Shown: positions 8,561 through 16,778 of the stretch, in pieces | How positions within the stretch are numbered: position 1 is the first letter of the stretch | How the letters are laid out: the number at the start of each line of letters is the position of its first letter | Made by a program: the position numbers and the translations under genes | Source: Methanopyrus sp. SNP6 | Lineage (GTDB): Archaea > JAADCQ01 > Methanopyri > Methanopyrales > Methanopyraceae | DNA: 64,000 nucleotides | Reading direction: 5' to 3' | NCBI RefSeq assembly: GCF_002201895.1 | Contig: NZ_CP019436.1 | Location: forward strand, 1,054,001 to 1,118,000 | Notes under the pieces: model-generated | The model's database searches: none | What the model was told of the DNA's origin: nothing | Seen by the model: only the letters and a program-made list of their open reading frames with translations

Positions 8561-9513
8561 GTCCGACTCCCCCCCTCACACGGTAATGCCGGAACGGGTT
8601 CTCCCTCCAGGTACCGGAAGCCTAGGAGGCATAAGCCTCGAACTTCCAACTCTTCACCGGCGAAGATCGAGACGTCTCCCTCCCAAAGCTCCGACACCCT
8701 CCGCTTTAAGAGTTCGTTTTTAACACCACCCCCGGAGAGAATCAGCAAGTTCATGCCGTACTGTGCCGCGTTAATGACGATAGTCTCCGCCACGATCTCT
8801 ACCAGGGTACGGAGTACGTCTTCAGCTGGCGCTTCGGTATCTCGAATGTGGCTTCTCAGGACTCGTTCTTGTTCCGGCGGAACTGGGGCTAGGCTACCTC
8901 TCACACGCCCGAAGACGGGTTTCCCGTCGACGTCGACACTTTTCAACTCCCTTCGAAGGTCCTCGTCGACTTTTCCCTCAGCGGCTTTCCTGCCACCTTC
9001 ATCGTATTCCTTCCCTAGTAACTCACGTGCGGCCAAGTCGAGCGGGAACGTGCCGACGCCGACCACGGCTTCCTCGAAGTCGGGCCTTCCGTCCTTGATC
9101 GGAGTCACTACAGCCATTGCTCCTACGTCCACATGTACGCAGTTCGGATACTCCTCCGCGACGCAGTACGGTGCACCTACCGCGTCCCCGTCGGGTGCCC
9201 CCCAGGGGTCCCCGTACACTGCCAGCGTCGGTACACCCGTCTTTTCGTGGATCATGGGTCCGAGGATCAGTCCGAGTTCATCGACGATAGTCCCCACAAC
9301 CACGAGGTCTGGATCAACGCGCTGCACACGCTCGATTACTCTGGGGGCTATCTCCTTCCGCAGTGCACGTCGGCTCTCCTCCAGCGTGAACACGCACGAG
9401 ATCTTGCCGAAAACCCCTTCCTCCCGCGCTACGATCTCCCAATCCCCGTCTTCATTCATAACACAGTAATCTGTCCCAGTATTCCCAAGCTGAATCCCAA
9501 GCACACGCGTCAA
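8500..9513 (-). CDS. AnmK-like ASKHA-fold sugar kinase homologue
   Basis: A 337-residue protein that looks like the anhydro-N-acetylmuramic acid kinase branch of the ASKHA superfamily. It has an N-terminal phosphate-1-like loop (VLGIQLGNTGTDY), DGDAVG, a second phosphate-type loop (HVDVGAMAVV), the GKEYDEGG and AAEGKV segments, and a C-terminal adenosine motif LILSGGGVKN. The start TTG at 9511-9513 has GGGGGG 6 nt upstream; the longer frame to 9621 lacks similarity and overlaps rplV. The C-terminal 20 codons overlap tbp. Substrate is unknown; archaea of this type lack muramic acid, so a different sugar or a cofactor role is likely. Confidence 0.65.
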   Translation of the reverse strand: MTRVLGIQLGNTGTDYCVMNEDGDWEIVAREEGVFGKISCVFTLEESRRALRKEIAPRVIERVQRVDPDLVVVGTIVDELGLILGPMIHEKTGVPTLAVYGDPWGAPDGDAVGAPYCVAEEYPNCVHVDVGAMAVVTPIKDGRPDFEEAVVGVGTFPLDLAARELLGKEYDEGGRKAAEGKVDEDLRRELKSVDVDGKPVFGRVRGSLAPVPPEQERVLRSHIRDTEAPAEDVLRTLVEIVAETIVINAAQYGMNLLILSGGGVKNELLKRRVSELWEGDVSIFAGEELEVRGLCLLGFRYLEGEPVPALPCEGGSRTWRKGVRRVYQSQKWRSRTS

Positions 9514-9543
9514 CGTCGACCCCCCGACCGTCTCCCGATGACG

Positions 9544-9550
9544 ATTTAAG
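9544..9550 (+). promoter_or_regulatory. Candidate TATA box for the ribosomal cluster
   Basis: ATTTAAG lies 48 bp upstream of the rplV ATG in the 84-bp divergent spacer. It is the only AT-rich heptamer there. A transcript starting about 25 bp downstream would carry a short leader containing GGGGGGT 8 nt before ATG. Support is positional only. Confidence 0.35.
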
Positions 9551-9597
9551 AGCACCCGGGCGCCGGCGGTGAATCCGGAAACGGGGGGTACTGGATT

Positions 9598-10077
9598 ATG
9601 CCGAAGACCAAGCACTGGCACTACTCAATCCCACCGGAAGAGCTTGACGATGAACGGACCGCGAAGGCCTTCATACGAGAGCTGAGGATCTCCCCGAAGC
9701 ACGCACGTGAGATATGCCGGGCAATCCGCGGGATGCCCTTAGACAGGGCCAAAGAGTTCCTACGTCGAGTGATCAGGAAGGAGGAAGCTGTACCGTTCAG
9801 GAAACACAAGAAGAAGGTGCCGCACCGTCGGCAGATACGGCCCGGATGGGATGCCGGTCGATTCCCTGAGAAAGCAGCTCGTGAGATCCTACGCGTCCTA
9901 GAGCACGCGGAAGCTAACGCCGAGTACAAGGGGTTAGACACGGACCGCTTGTACATAAAGCACATAGCGGCGCACAAGGGTAGGGTGATCCGAGGTTGGA
10001 TACCGCGCGCCTTCGGTCGCGCGACTCCGTTTAACACTCCGACGACTCACATCGAGGTGATCCTAGAGGAGCGGTGA
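9598..10077 (+). CDS. rplV: Ribosomal protein L22 (uL22)
   Basis: Large-subunit protein lining the exit tunnel. The 159-residue archaeal form begins [14 protein letters not shown], has the core [16 protein letters not shown] helix and the long beta-hairpin region, and ends in [13 protein letters not shown] is preceded by GGGGGGT at 8 nt. It heads the L22-S3-L29-SUI1 cluster, 13 bp before rpsC, in the order conserved in archaeal S10/spc-type operons. Confidence 0.97.
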   Translation: MPKTKHWHYSIPPEELDDERTAKAFIRELRISPKHAREICRAIRGMPLDRAKEFLRRVIRKEEAVPFRKHKKKVPHRRQIRPGWDAGRFPEKAAREILRVLEHAEANAEYKGLDTDRLYIKHIAAHKGRVIRGWIPRAFGRATPFNTPTTHIEVILEER

Positions 10078-10090
10078 GGGGACAGTATCC

Positions 10091-10774
10091 ATGGTTATGT
10101 ACGGCGAGAACGTGCCCGTGCACAAGAAGTTCGTGCAGTATGGAATGCTTAAGACTGAGCTGGATGAATATCTAGAACAGGAACTAAACCGTGCCGGCTA
10201 CGGTGGGATGAGACTACAGCGCGTACCCAACGCCACTAAGATCATCGCCTACGTCGAGAGACCCGCTATCGCGATCGGTCGCCGTGGTCGCAACATTCGG
10301 CGGGTGGAAGAGGAGGTTCAGGAGAGGTTTCCCCTTTTAGGTCGAGTGTCGATCGAAGTGAAGGAGCTACCGAGTCCGGAGTTGAACCCACGCGTGGTGG
10401 CCAGGCGTCTAGCTTCGGCACTTGAGCGCGGTATCCACTTCCGCCGTGCCGCATACGGTGCGCTACGTCGCATCATGAACGCTGGAGCTAAGGGTGCAAT
10501 GATAATCCTATCCGGTAAGCTCATCGGTGCTCGCGCTAGGACGGAGAAATTCGTGGAGGGAGCCGTGAAGTACTGCGGTGAGCCAGGTGACGAGTACATG
10601 ATCGAAGGTTACGTACAGGCAGTGACTAAGCCAGGTGCCATCGGTGTGACGGTTCGAATCATGCCGCCCGACGTCGAACTGCCGGACGAGCTGGAGATCA
10701 GACCACCGGAGGAGGTCGAGGACGAGCTGAAGGAACTCATCGGCAAGCCAGAGGACGAAGCTGAGGGGGCGTAA
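10091..10774 (+). CDS. rpsC: Ribosomal protein S3 (uS3)
   Basis: Small-subunit protein at the mRNA entry channel. The 227-residue product carries the KH domain with the GRRGRNI loop near residues 58-64, followed by the C-terminal S3 domain (GAKGAMIILSGKLIGARAR). It ends in an acidic tail typical of archaeal versions. The ATG follows a GAGGGGACAG Shine-Dalgarno region. Its stop directly abuts the rpmC start codon (TAA then ATG). Confidence 0.97.
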   Translation: MVMYGENVPVHKKFVQYGMLKTELDEYLEQELNRAGYGGMRLQRVPNATKIIAYVERPAIAIGRRGRNIRRVEEEVQERFPLLGRVSIEVKELPSPELNPRVVARRLASALERGIHFRRAAYGALRRIMNAGAKGAMIILSGKLIGARARTEKFVEGAVKYCGEPGDEYMIEGYVQAVTKPGAIGVTVRIMPPDVELPDELEIRPPEEVEDELKELIGKPEDEAEGA

Positions 10775-11011
10775 ATGTTGGGTAAGTTTAAGCTAAGACC
10801 TGACGAAATCAGGGAAATGACACCCGAGGAGCGACGGGAAAAACTCAAAGAGCTCAAGGCGGAGTTACTTCGGGAGATGACTTCGAAATCGATCTCAGGG
10901 GTTCCGGACAATCCTGGCAGGGTAAAAGAAATAAAGAAGAACATCGCAAGAATACTGACGATAGAGAGGGAAGAAGAGTTGCGCAAGATCCGTGAGGAGG
11001 AAAAGGGTTAG
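10775..11011 (+). CDS. rpmC: Ribosomal protein L29 (uL29)
   Basis: A 78-residue helical-hairpin ribosomal protein near the tunnel exit. Family features are the LRPDEIREMTPEERREKL helix and the C-terminal NPGRVKEIKKNIARILTIE helix. ATG begins one base after the rpsC stop. The end is overlapped by the open frame of the SUI1 gene; I place the SUI1 start 19 bp downstream of this stop. Confidence 0.95.
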   Translation: MLGKFKLRPDEIREMTPEERREKLKELKAELLREMTSKSISGVPDNPGRVKEIKKNIARILTIEREEELRKIREEEKG

Positions 11012-11030
11012 AGGGGAACTCGAAGTAGAG

Positions 11031-11351
11031 ATGCAGGAAGACGACATCTGTCCGGTTTGCGGTCTTCCCAAGGAACTTTGCGTATGTGAGGAAGTCTCCA
11101 AGGAGACAGTTGAGAAGATCAAAATATACGCTGAGCAGGTCCGGCCAGGTAAGGTAGTGACTATCATAGAGGGCTTAGATGGCGCCGGTATCGACTTGCA
11201 AGAACTAGCCAGTAAGCTCAAGCGTGAGTGCGCCTGCGGTGGTACAGCCAAGGAGGGTAAGATAATCCTGCAAGGGGACCATCGTAACAAGGTCCGAGAA
11301 TTCTTGATTAAGAAGGAAGGATTCTCAGAGGATGCCATCGAAGTCACGTGA
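11031..11351 (+). CDS. Translation initiation factor SUI1/aIF1
   Basis: Archaeal homologue of eIF1, which promotes start-codon selection on the small subunit. The 106-residue product has an N-terminal zinc-binding pattern (CPVCGLPKELCVC), the core KVVTIIEGLDGAGIDL, and the basic LKRECACGGTAKEGKI segment. ATG at 11031 gives an N-terminus matching homologues; a GTG at 10992 would add 13 residues and overlap rpmC. The terminal codons overlap the convergent methyltransferase by 8 bp. Confidence 0.93.
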   Translation: MQEDDICPVCGLPKELCVCEEVSKETVEKIKIYAEQVRPGKVVTIIEGLDGAGIDLQELASKLKRECACGGTAKEGKIILQGDHRNKVREFLIKKEGFSEDAIEVT

Positions 11352-12048
11352 TCCCCATCAAAAATGCCCTTCTGCCAGATACCTCTTCTGGGAATGCCAC
11401 TCCTACGTGGACTTGGTACCCGTGTTCTTCCAGGAACTTCCCCCTCATTCTACACACTTCAAGCTGATACTCGACAGGACCCTCCGCTTTCTTGAGTAAC
11501 TTACGGACTCTCTCTATACCCTCATCTACACCGAGTTCCTCCACGATCACGCGAGGGCTGGCCCTACCGTAGCAGCAAGGTACAACGAGCACTAGGTGTG
11601 CGTCCGAGTCCACGGCCAGCTCGAGGAGCCTATCCGTGAGCGTACCGCACAGGTGTAACCCCACGACGACATCGGGGTCGTTCGGAAGACCATGCTTCGC
11701 TGCCTCGTGAAGGTCGTTGACTTCGAATTCCAGGTTGTCAAGTCCCACTGACTCGACGTAGCGCTCAAGCTCCGTCCAAGTCTTGAACTCCTTGATGTCG
11801 AACCCGAGCACGTCACAGGATGGAGAAGAAACCGCGAGTGCCGTCGTCAGTGTCCCGCGGCCGCACCCGCAATCTACTACCGTGTCCCCTGGTCTTAGCC
11901 TCGAGCATAGCAGCGTTAGCATGGCCTCAATTTGCTTCTTCTTCCTCCATGCGTCCCGACCGGACCTCGGAAACGCACATCTCGGTAGATACAAACAGCT
12001 CATGCCGTGGGGGGTTCGATACCTTAACTCCAAGTCCTCTTCCCACAC
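11344..12048 (-). CDS. METTL25-like SAM-dependent methyltransferase
   Basis: A 234-residue protein with a Rossmann methyltransferase core: motif I VVDCGCGRGTL near residues 58-68, an acidic motif II (GFDIKEFK), then VVGLHLCGTLTDRLLELA and VVPCCYG. The HLCG..TD and PCC combination matches methyltransferase-13 / METTL25-type proteins, whose substrates are mostly unknown. GTG at 12046-12048 follows a G-rich run. It sits between SUI1 and the Rpp29 gene, which in many archaea are adjacent, so it interrupts the ribosomal cluster on the opposite strand. A role in rRNA or ribosomal-protein methylation is only suggested by location. Confidence 0.78.
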   Translation of the reverse strand: MWEEDLELRYRTPHGMSCLYLPRCAFPRSGRDAWRKKKQIEAMLTLLCSRLRPGDTVVDCGCGRGTLTTALAVSSPSCDVLGFDIKEFKTWTELERYVESVGLDNLEFEVNDLHEAAKHGLPNDPDVVVGLHLCGTLTDRLLELAVDSDAHLVLVVPCCYGRASPRVIVEELGVDEGIERVRKLLKKAEGPVEYQLEVCRMRGKFLEEHGYQVHVGVAFPEEVSGRRAFLMGIT

Positions 12049-12059
12049 CCCCAGACCCT

Positions 12060-12275
12060 GTGGAATTAGTCGGCAAGAAGTTCAGAGTAGTGAGGGCGAA
12101 CTCCCGGACTTACCTTGGGATATCAGGCCGCGTGGTCGGCTTCACCAAGAACTGTCTGGTCTATGATGACGGTAGCGGTGATCAGAAAATACTCCCTCTT
12201 CGCCACATCGTGTTGGAGGTGGAAGGACTGCGCATGGATGGCCGTGTGTTACTCATGCTTCTTCAAGAGCTTTAA
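12060..12275 (+). CDS. rnp1: Ribonuclease P protein component 1 (Rpp29/Pop4 family)
   Basis: A short 71-residue protein with the Sm-like barrel of archaeal Rpp29: ELVGKKFRVV, YLGISGRVVGFTKNCLV and a C-terminal MDGRVLLM strand. It lacks the usual basic C-terminal helix, so it is at the small end for the family (usually about 90-120 residues). GTG at 12060 is the only sensible start; no Shine-Dalgarno site is seen and only 11 bp separate it from the divergent methyltransferase start, suggesting a leaderless transcript. Its position after SUI1 supports the call. The 3' end overlaps the SPFH pseudogene by 27 bp. Confidence 0.7.
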   Translation: MELVGKKFRVVRANSRTYLGISGRVVGFTKNCLVYDDGSGDQKILPLRHIVLEVEGLRMDGRVLLMLLQEL

Positions 12276-12988
12276 CAGTTCGATCGGTACTGGAATTACT
12301 ATGGTGACGTTCTCTTCCGCCGAGATTTCGGAGAGTGTCTGAAGGGTTCTCAGTAAGCCTGGGTTCACCCCCTAGGACTTCCGATGCCTTCCGTAGATCT
12401 TGTGCGGCCTGTTTCTCCGCTTCCGCTTGGATTATCCTGGCTCGACGATCCCGTTCAGCTTCCGCCTGTCGGGCTATCGCCCGTCTCATCTCCTCGGGTA
12501 ATATCACGTCGCGGATCTCGACACCGGTGACGTAGATTCCCCATCCCTCCGTCTTCTCGTCTACGATCTCCCGAATACGTTCGCTCAGCTCCTCCCGCTT
12601 CGCTAAAAATATCGTCCAAGTCAACTTCGCCGAGCACAGATCTCAGTGTGGTTTGCGCCAAGTTGAACACTGCTTCTCCGTAATCCTCGACGTTCATCAC
12701 GGCGGAGGCAGGATCCACCGCCCGATAATATATGACAGCGTCGACCTTGATCGGTACGTTATCTTTGGTAATAACCTCCTGGGCCGGTATGTTCTGTGTA
12801 ACGACCCGAAGATCGACCTTGATCATCTTGTCGATGAACGGAACGATGAAGTTAAGACCTGGTTCCCTGATCCCGATGTACCGCCTGAGTCGCAGGAGCA
12901 CGCCTCGCTCGTACTGATTCACTATCCGAACCGAAGCCGCCAGCACGAGAAGGGCCAGTACTCCTCCAACCACTATCGATACGATCAA
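12249..12988 (-). pseudogene. SPFH/stomatin-like protein, two homopolymer frameshifts
   Basis: Stomatin/prohibitin homologue in three frames. Frame one (12988 to about 12610) has an N-terminal membrane anchor and the band-7 core (QYERGVLLRLRRY, PAQEVITKDNVPI). Removing one T from the T5 run (minus strand; A5 at 12605-12609) continues as DDILAKREELSERI and the coiled-coil EAERDRRARIIQAEAEKQAA. Removing one G from the G5 run (C5 at 12368-12372) restores LGVNPGLLRTLQTLSEI and ends with a stop at 12249-12251. Both repairs give excellent family sequence of about 246 residues. Either the gene has decayed very recently, or these are sequencing errors or slippage sites. It overlaps the NfeD stop as ATGA. 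Confidence 0.85.
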
Positions 12989-13401
12989 CGCTCCCCGATT
13001 TTCTTCGGCTTAACCACGAGTTTATTACCTTTTACATCCAGTACGACCACTCGCTCCCCCTGCCGTAACTTGGTCTTAGAGACTGCCCTCCATGGTTCTC
13101 CACGTACTTTCACCAATAGTGGGTCCTTTCGGATTACGATGCCTTCATCCCCTTTGAGCTCCCTGACGCTCTTCAGAAGAACGTTGTCGCTTTCTTCCGT
13201 TCGCCTCAGAACCGCCGCCACCTGCATGAGGAGGACGAACACGCCGGGTGGAAGTGCGGCAACCAGATATTCCGTCCCTATCAGGTACGCTCCGACCCAC
13301 GCGCATACTATCCCTACCGTGGTCACTATACCGGTGTTAAGTACGCAATCTAGAACTACCAGCACCACGCCCGAAATGAGGAGACAGAGCTCTTGAGACA
13401 A
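12985..13401 (-). CDS. NfeD-like membrane protein
   Basis: A 138-residue partner of the SPFH protein. Two or three transmembrane helices occupy about residues 5-70 (LCLLISGVVLVVLDCVLN, then GIVTTVGIVCAWVGAYLIG). An OB-fold NfeD C-terminal domain follows (LKGDEGIVIRKDPLLVKVRGEPWRAVS). TTG at 13399-13401 has GGAGGGG 8 nt upstream. Its TGA overlaps the SPFH ATG. The stomatin-NfeD pair is widespread and is thought to act in membrane microdomain organisation. Intactness here argues that the partner is either functional in vivo or only recently lost. Confidence 0.85.
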   Translation of the reverse strand: MSQELCLLISGVVLVVLDCVLNTGIVTTVGIVCAWVGAYLIGTEYLVAALPPGVFVLLMQVAAVLRRTEESDNVLLKSVRELKGDEGIVIRKDPLLVKVRGEPWRAVSKTKLRQGERVVVLDVKGNKLVVKPKKIGER

Positions 13402-13460
13402 GGTGTCTACCCCTCCGGAACTATTCTTCAGATCACGTGATATTCGAGCGGGGGAGCCAC

Positions 13461-14765
13461 GTGGACGTAGTGATCGGCGCGGGACCTGCCGGCCGCACCT
13501 ACGCTATGATCCTCGCCGAAGCTGGGCGCGAAGTGTTGCTGCTTGACAGAAACGGAGAGGAAGGAATCGGTGGTAAATGCCTGAACGAGGCATGTGTCGT
13601 ACTCGGCGCGTTGATCGAAGCCGCTAGACTCGTCGTGTGGGCGAAGCTCGGTATTCCGGGAGTGGAGTTGGACGTCGGGGACACCGACTTCAGGCGTCTA
13701 ACACGGTCCATAAGAAAAGTCGTAGAGACCATACGACAACGGCTGATCAAAGAGACCAAGAGAACCGGTGTTGAGATTCGTCGGGCTGAAGCAGTGAAGG
13801 TGGACGAATCGCTCAACGTCCACACCAAAGACGGTGACGTTCTCGAAGCCGATAGAGTGCTGATAGCCACTGGTTCCCGACCGGCGATTCCCGAAGTAGA
13901 AGGGATGGATTCGGACGCCGTATTCACTTTTCGGGAAATTTTAGAAATGGAAGTGCCCTCAGAGCTCTGCGTAGTCGGTGAAGGTGCGACGGCCCTTGAA
14001 TCCGCCTTCGCTTTCGCTGCTCTCGGGTCCGAAGTAGTTCTGGCGTACAGGTCTAGGATACTACCGAATGCTCCGGAGGAAGTACGTCGAGAGATCCTCA
14101 AGGATCTGGAGCTCGTAGGTGTCAATGCCGTCTGTGCGGGAGAACTTAGGGCGATTCGGGAGACTTCCAGTGGTGTGGAATGTAGGTTTGAGCGCGGAGC
14201 CACCGTGGCGGACGCAGTTCTACTCGCCACCGGCCTCGAACCCAACTCTGATGTTGCTGCCAACTCCGGACTTCCCTTACGGAAGGACGGGTCCGTCGTG
14301 GTGGATGATAGTATGAGAACGTCACGTGATGGGGTCTACGCTGCAGGTGACGTGACAGGGCCTCCATACCTGACTCCCGTTGCTCGGTACGAGGGAACGG
14401 TTGCCGCACTGAACGCGCTGGGCAAGGACGTCCGACGGGAGAATCCTCTAGCTCCTCGTGTGATCAGACTCTTCCGAGACTTCGGCCGACTGGAACTGAG
14501 GGGGATCGACTGGGAAGGCTCGCTCCCTGCACCGGTGGGTGGACCCGCGTTTTGGATGCTTCATCATGGTATCGGTGGTAAGATGGTGTGCAGGAAGCGC
14601 GGAGTTACCACCGAGGCGTTCATTGTAGCACCCAGAATCGCACCGATGCTCCCGTACCCGTGCTGTGTGGAGCCTGACTGGCGGTTGATCGAGGTTCATC
14701 CTACTCCGGATCCTATGATTGGACTGCTCAAGCAGCTGGGGCTCCGTAGGACGCTCGGTGAATGA
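13461..14765 (+). CDS. Dihydrolipoamide dehydrogenase-like flavoprotein disulfide reductase
   Basis: A class I pyridine nucleotide-disulfide oxidoreductase of about 434 residues. The FAD-binding GAGPAG lies at the very N-terminus, the redox pair CLNEAC near residues 39-44, the NAD(P)-binding GEGATALE mid-protein and the second FAD motif YAAGDVTG near 295. The C-terminal dimerisation domain is present but the His-Glu catalytic pair of lipoamide dehydrogenases is not obvious, so the substrate may be another disulfide. GTG at 13461 has GGGGGAG 5 nt upstream; the longer frame from 13437 adds eight residues. It diverges from the NfeD gene with a 59-bp spacer. Confidence 0.85.
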   Translation: MDVVIGAGPAGRTYAMILAEAGREVLLLDRNGEEGIGGKCLNEACVVLGALIEAARLVVWAKLGIPGVELDVGDTDFRRLTRSIRKVVETIRQRLIKETKRTGVEIRRAEAVKVDESLNVHTKDGDVLEADRVLIATGSRPAIPEVEGMDSDAVFTFREILEMEVPSELCVVGEGATALESAFAFAALGSEVVLAYRSRILPNAPEEVRREILKDLELVGVNAVCAGELRAIRETSSGVECRFERGATVADAVLLATGLEPNSDVAANSGLPLRKDGSVVVDDSMRTSRDGVYAAGDVTGPPYLTPVARYEGTVAALNALGKDVRRENPLAPRVIRLFRDFGRLELRGIDWEGSLPAPVGGPAFWMLHHGIGGKMVCRKRGVTTEAFIVAPRIAPMLPYPCCVEPDWRLIEVHPTPDPMIGLLKQLGLRRTLGE

Positions 14766-14766
14766 G

Positions 14767-16773
14767 TCATCTGATCTGCTCTCCGGGCTCCACTTCCCTC
14801 TTACTTTCGTCGATAGTCAACAATGCGGGTTCGTCCCCAACGGCCAGTATCATCGCTTCCGACCGTACGCCAAACATCTCTTTGGGCTGGATGTTAGTTA
14901 GCACGACCACCTTACGTCCGACGAGTTCCTCCGGCTCATACGTAGGGTACAGTCCGGCTACTGCTGTTACGGTACGATCCCCGACATCGATCCGGAGCTT
15001 GATGAGTCGATCAGATCCCTCGATACGTTCCGCTTCTTTGACCTCGCCTACCCGCAGGTCCAATCGATTGAACTCCTCGAGCGATACGTACTCATCGTCC
15101 GGCCCTTCGGACTCTCCTAATTCTTCCGGCAGTAACGCCTTAGCTTTCTGAAGGTCCTCCTCCGTTACCTTCGGGAAGATGGGTTCAGGCTTCGGGATTT
15201 CCCTAGCTTCTACGTCCTTCAAGGCTTCTTCCCAATCGACATCATGTACGGAGTCCTCATAACCGAGGCTTTGCCACATCTTCTCCGCACTATCCGGAAG
15301 GAACGGGGCTAACATTATAGCTAGTGCTTTCACGATCCTAGCGCACCCACGTAGAACCTCGGCACAACGCTCTGGATCTTCGTCCTTAAGTTTCCACGGT
15401 TCATGTTCTTGGAAATATTCGTTCCCAAACTTAGATAGACGTAATACTTCAGTGAGCGCCTCCCTGAATCGGAACTTCTCCAGATGTTTCGTCACGCGCC
15501 GGTGAGTTTCTTTTATCCTGTCGACTATCTCCTGGTCAGTCTCGGCTTCGGGGACGTTCCCGTCTAAGAATCTGTAAATGAACGATAGCGTGCGATACAC
15601 GAAGTTGCCTAAGTTAGCCACTAACTCGTTGTTCACACGGTCTCGGAAGTCTTCCCATGAGAAATCTGCATCCCTAGTGAGAGGGCTTACCACTATGAGG
15701 TAGTATCGTAGTAGATCCGCGGGGAACAACTTAGTGAAGTCTCTAACCCACACTACCCAACCACGACTTGTACTCATCTTCTCTCCTTCTAGGGTCAGAT
15801 ACTCACCAGCTACGATAGTGTATGGAAGAGTCGCTCCGACGCCAATGAGCATGGCTGGCCAGAACAGAGCGTGATGGATTATTATGTCCTTACCGATGAA
15901 GTGAACTATTTTCGTATCTTCACTAAACCAGTAGTCTTTCCAGTTCTGGCCTGTTCTATTACAGTATTGTTTTGTGAACGTTACGTACCCTATAGGGGCA
16001 TCGAACCAAACGTAAAACACCTTATCTTCGTATCTTTCCAGAGGAACGGGTACTCCCCAATCTAGATCACGTACTATATCCCAATCCTTAAGTCCTTCAC
16101 GGACCCATTGGATGGCGTAATTACGTACGTTCTTAGGTAGATTATCATTGGACTTTAACCACTTTTTCAGATCTTCCTCGAACTCACTGAGCTTGAAGAA
16201 TAGGTGCATAGTGCGCCGGACCTCTGGCTTCGATCCACAAATGACACACCTCGGCTCTTTGAGCTGTACGGGCTCCAGGTAGCGACCGCAAGCCTCGCAA
16301 TGGTCGCCTCGGGCACCTTCAGCACCGCAGTAGGGACATACTCCTTCGACGTACCTGTCCGGTAGAGGTCTTTCGCACTCAGGACAGTAGAGCTGTTCGA
16401 CCTCTCTTTCCTCTATGTACCCCTCCTCGTATAATCTCTTGAAAAACCATTGTGTCATATCTACGTGGTCGGGATTGAATTCGCGACAGGTGCATGAGAA
16501 CTCGTCGAAATGAATGTTCAATCGCTCTAGATCCTCTTCGATCATCTCATGATATTTTTCCACGATTTCCTCGGGATCCTTCCCCTCGAGCTCGGCCTGT
16601 AGCGCTATAGGGACTCCGTGATTGTCAGTCCCACCGATGTGTATGGCGTCGACGCCACGCATTTTGAGGAACCTCGTGTACACATCTGCGGGAAGGTACG
16701 TACTCCTAACGTGGCCGATGTGGAGCGGGCCGTTAGTGTACGCCAGGGCCGTAGTTACGAGTACCTTCTCCAT
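14767..16773 (-). CDS. metG: Methionyl-tRNA synthetase
   Basis: Charges tRNA-Met. This 668-residue class I synthetase has HIGH as LHIGH near 17-21, a double zinc knuckle (CPECERPLPDRYVEG, CPYCGAE, CEACG) and KMSKS as EKMSTS near 331. A C-terminal EMAP-like OB-fold tRNA-binding domain (FNRLDLRVGEVKEAERIEG) ends the chain. I start at ATG 16771-16773 with GGGGGT 7 nt upstream; the frame extends 7 codons further. It overlaps nothing essential and starts just inside the convergent-free end of the 16779 gene. Confidence 0.96.
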   Translation of the reverse strand: MEKVLVTTALAYTNGPLHIGHVRSTYLPADVYTRFLKMRGVDAIHIGGTDNHGVPIALQAELEGKDPEEIVEKYHEMIEEDLERLNIHFDEFSCTCREFNPDHVDMTQWFFKRLYEEGYIEEREVEQLYCPECERPLPDRYVEGVCPYCGAEGARGDHCEACGRYLEPVQLKEPRCVICGSKPEVRRTMHLFFKLSEFEEDLKKWLKSNDNLPKNVRNYAIQWVREGLKDWDIVRDLDWGVPVPLERYEDKVFYVWFDAPIGYVTFTKQYCNRTGQNWKDYWFSEDTKIVHFIGKDIIIHHALFWPAMLIGVGATLPYTIVAGEYLTLEGEKMSTSRGWVVWVRDFTKLFPADLLRYYLIVVSPLTRDADFSWEDFRDRVNNELVANLGNFVYRTLSFIYRFLDGNVPEAETDQEIVDRIKETHRRVTKHLEKFRFREALTEVLRLSKFGNEYFQEHEPWKLKDEDPERCAEVLRGCARIVKALAIMLAPFLPDSAEKMWQSLGYEDSVHDVDWEEALKDVEAREIPKPEPIFPKVTEEDLQKAKALLPEELGESEGPDDEYVSLEEFNRLDLRVGEVKEAERIEGSDRLIKLRIDVGDRTVTAVAGLYPTYEPEELVGRKVVVLTNIQPKEMFGVRSEAMILAVGDEPALLTIDESKREVEPGEQIR

Positions 16774-16778
16774 ACTGG

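Noticed and set aside
11820-12059. Upstream extension of the Rpp29 frame
   Set aside because: This part is antisense to the methyltransferase gene and is Ser/Pro/Arg-rich without similarity to Rpp29.
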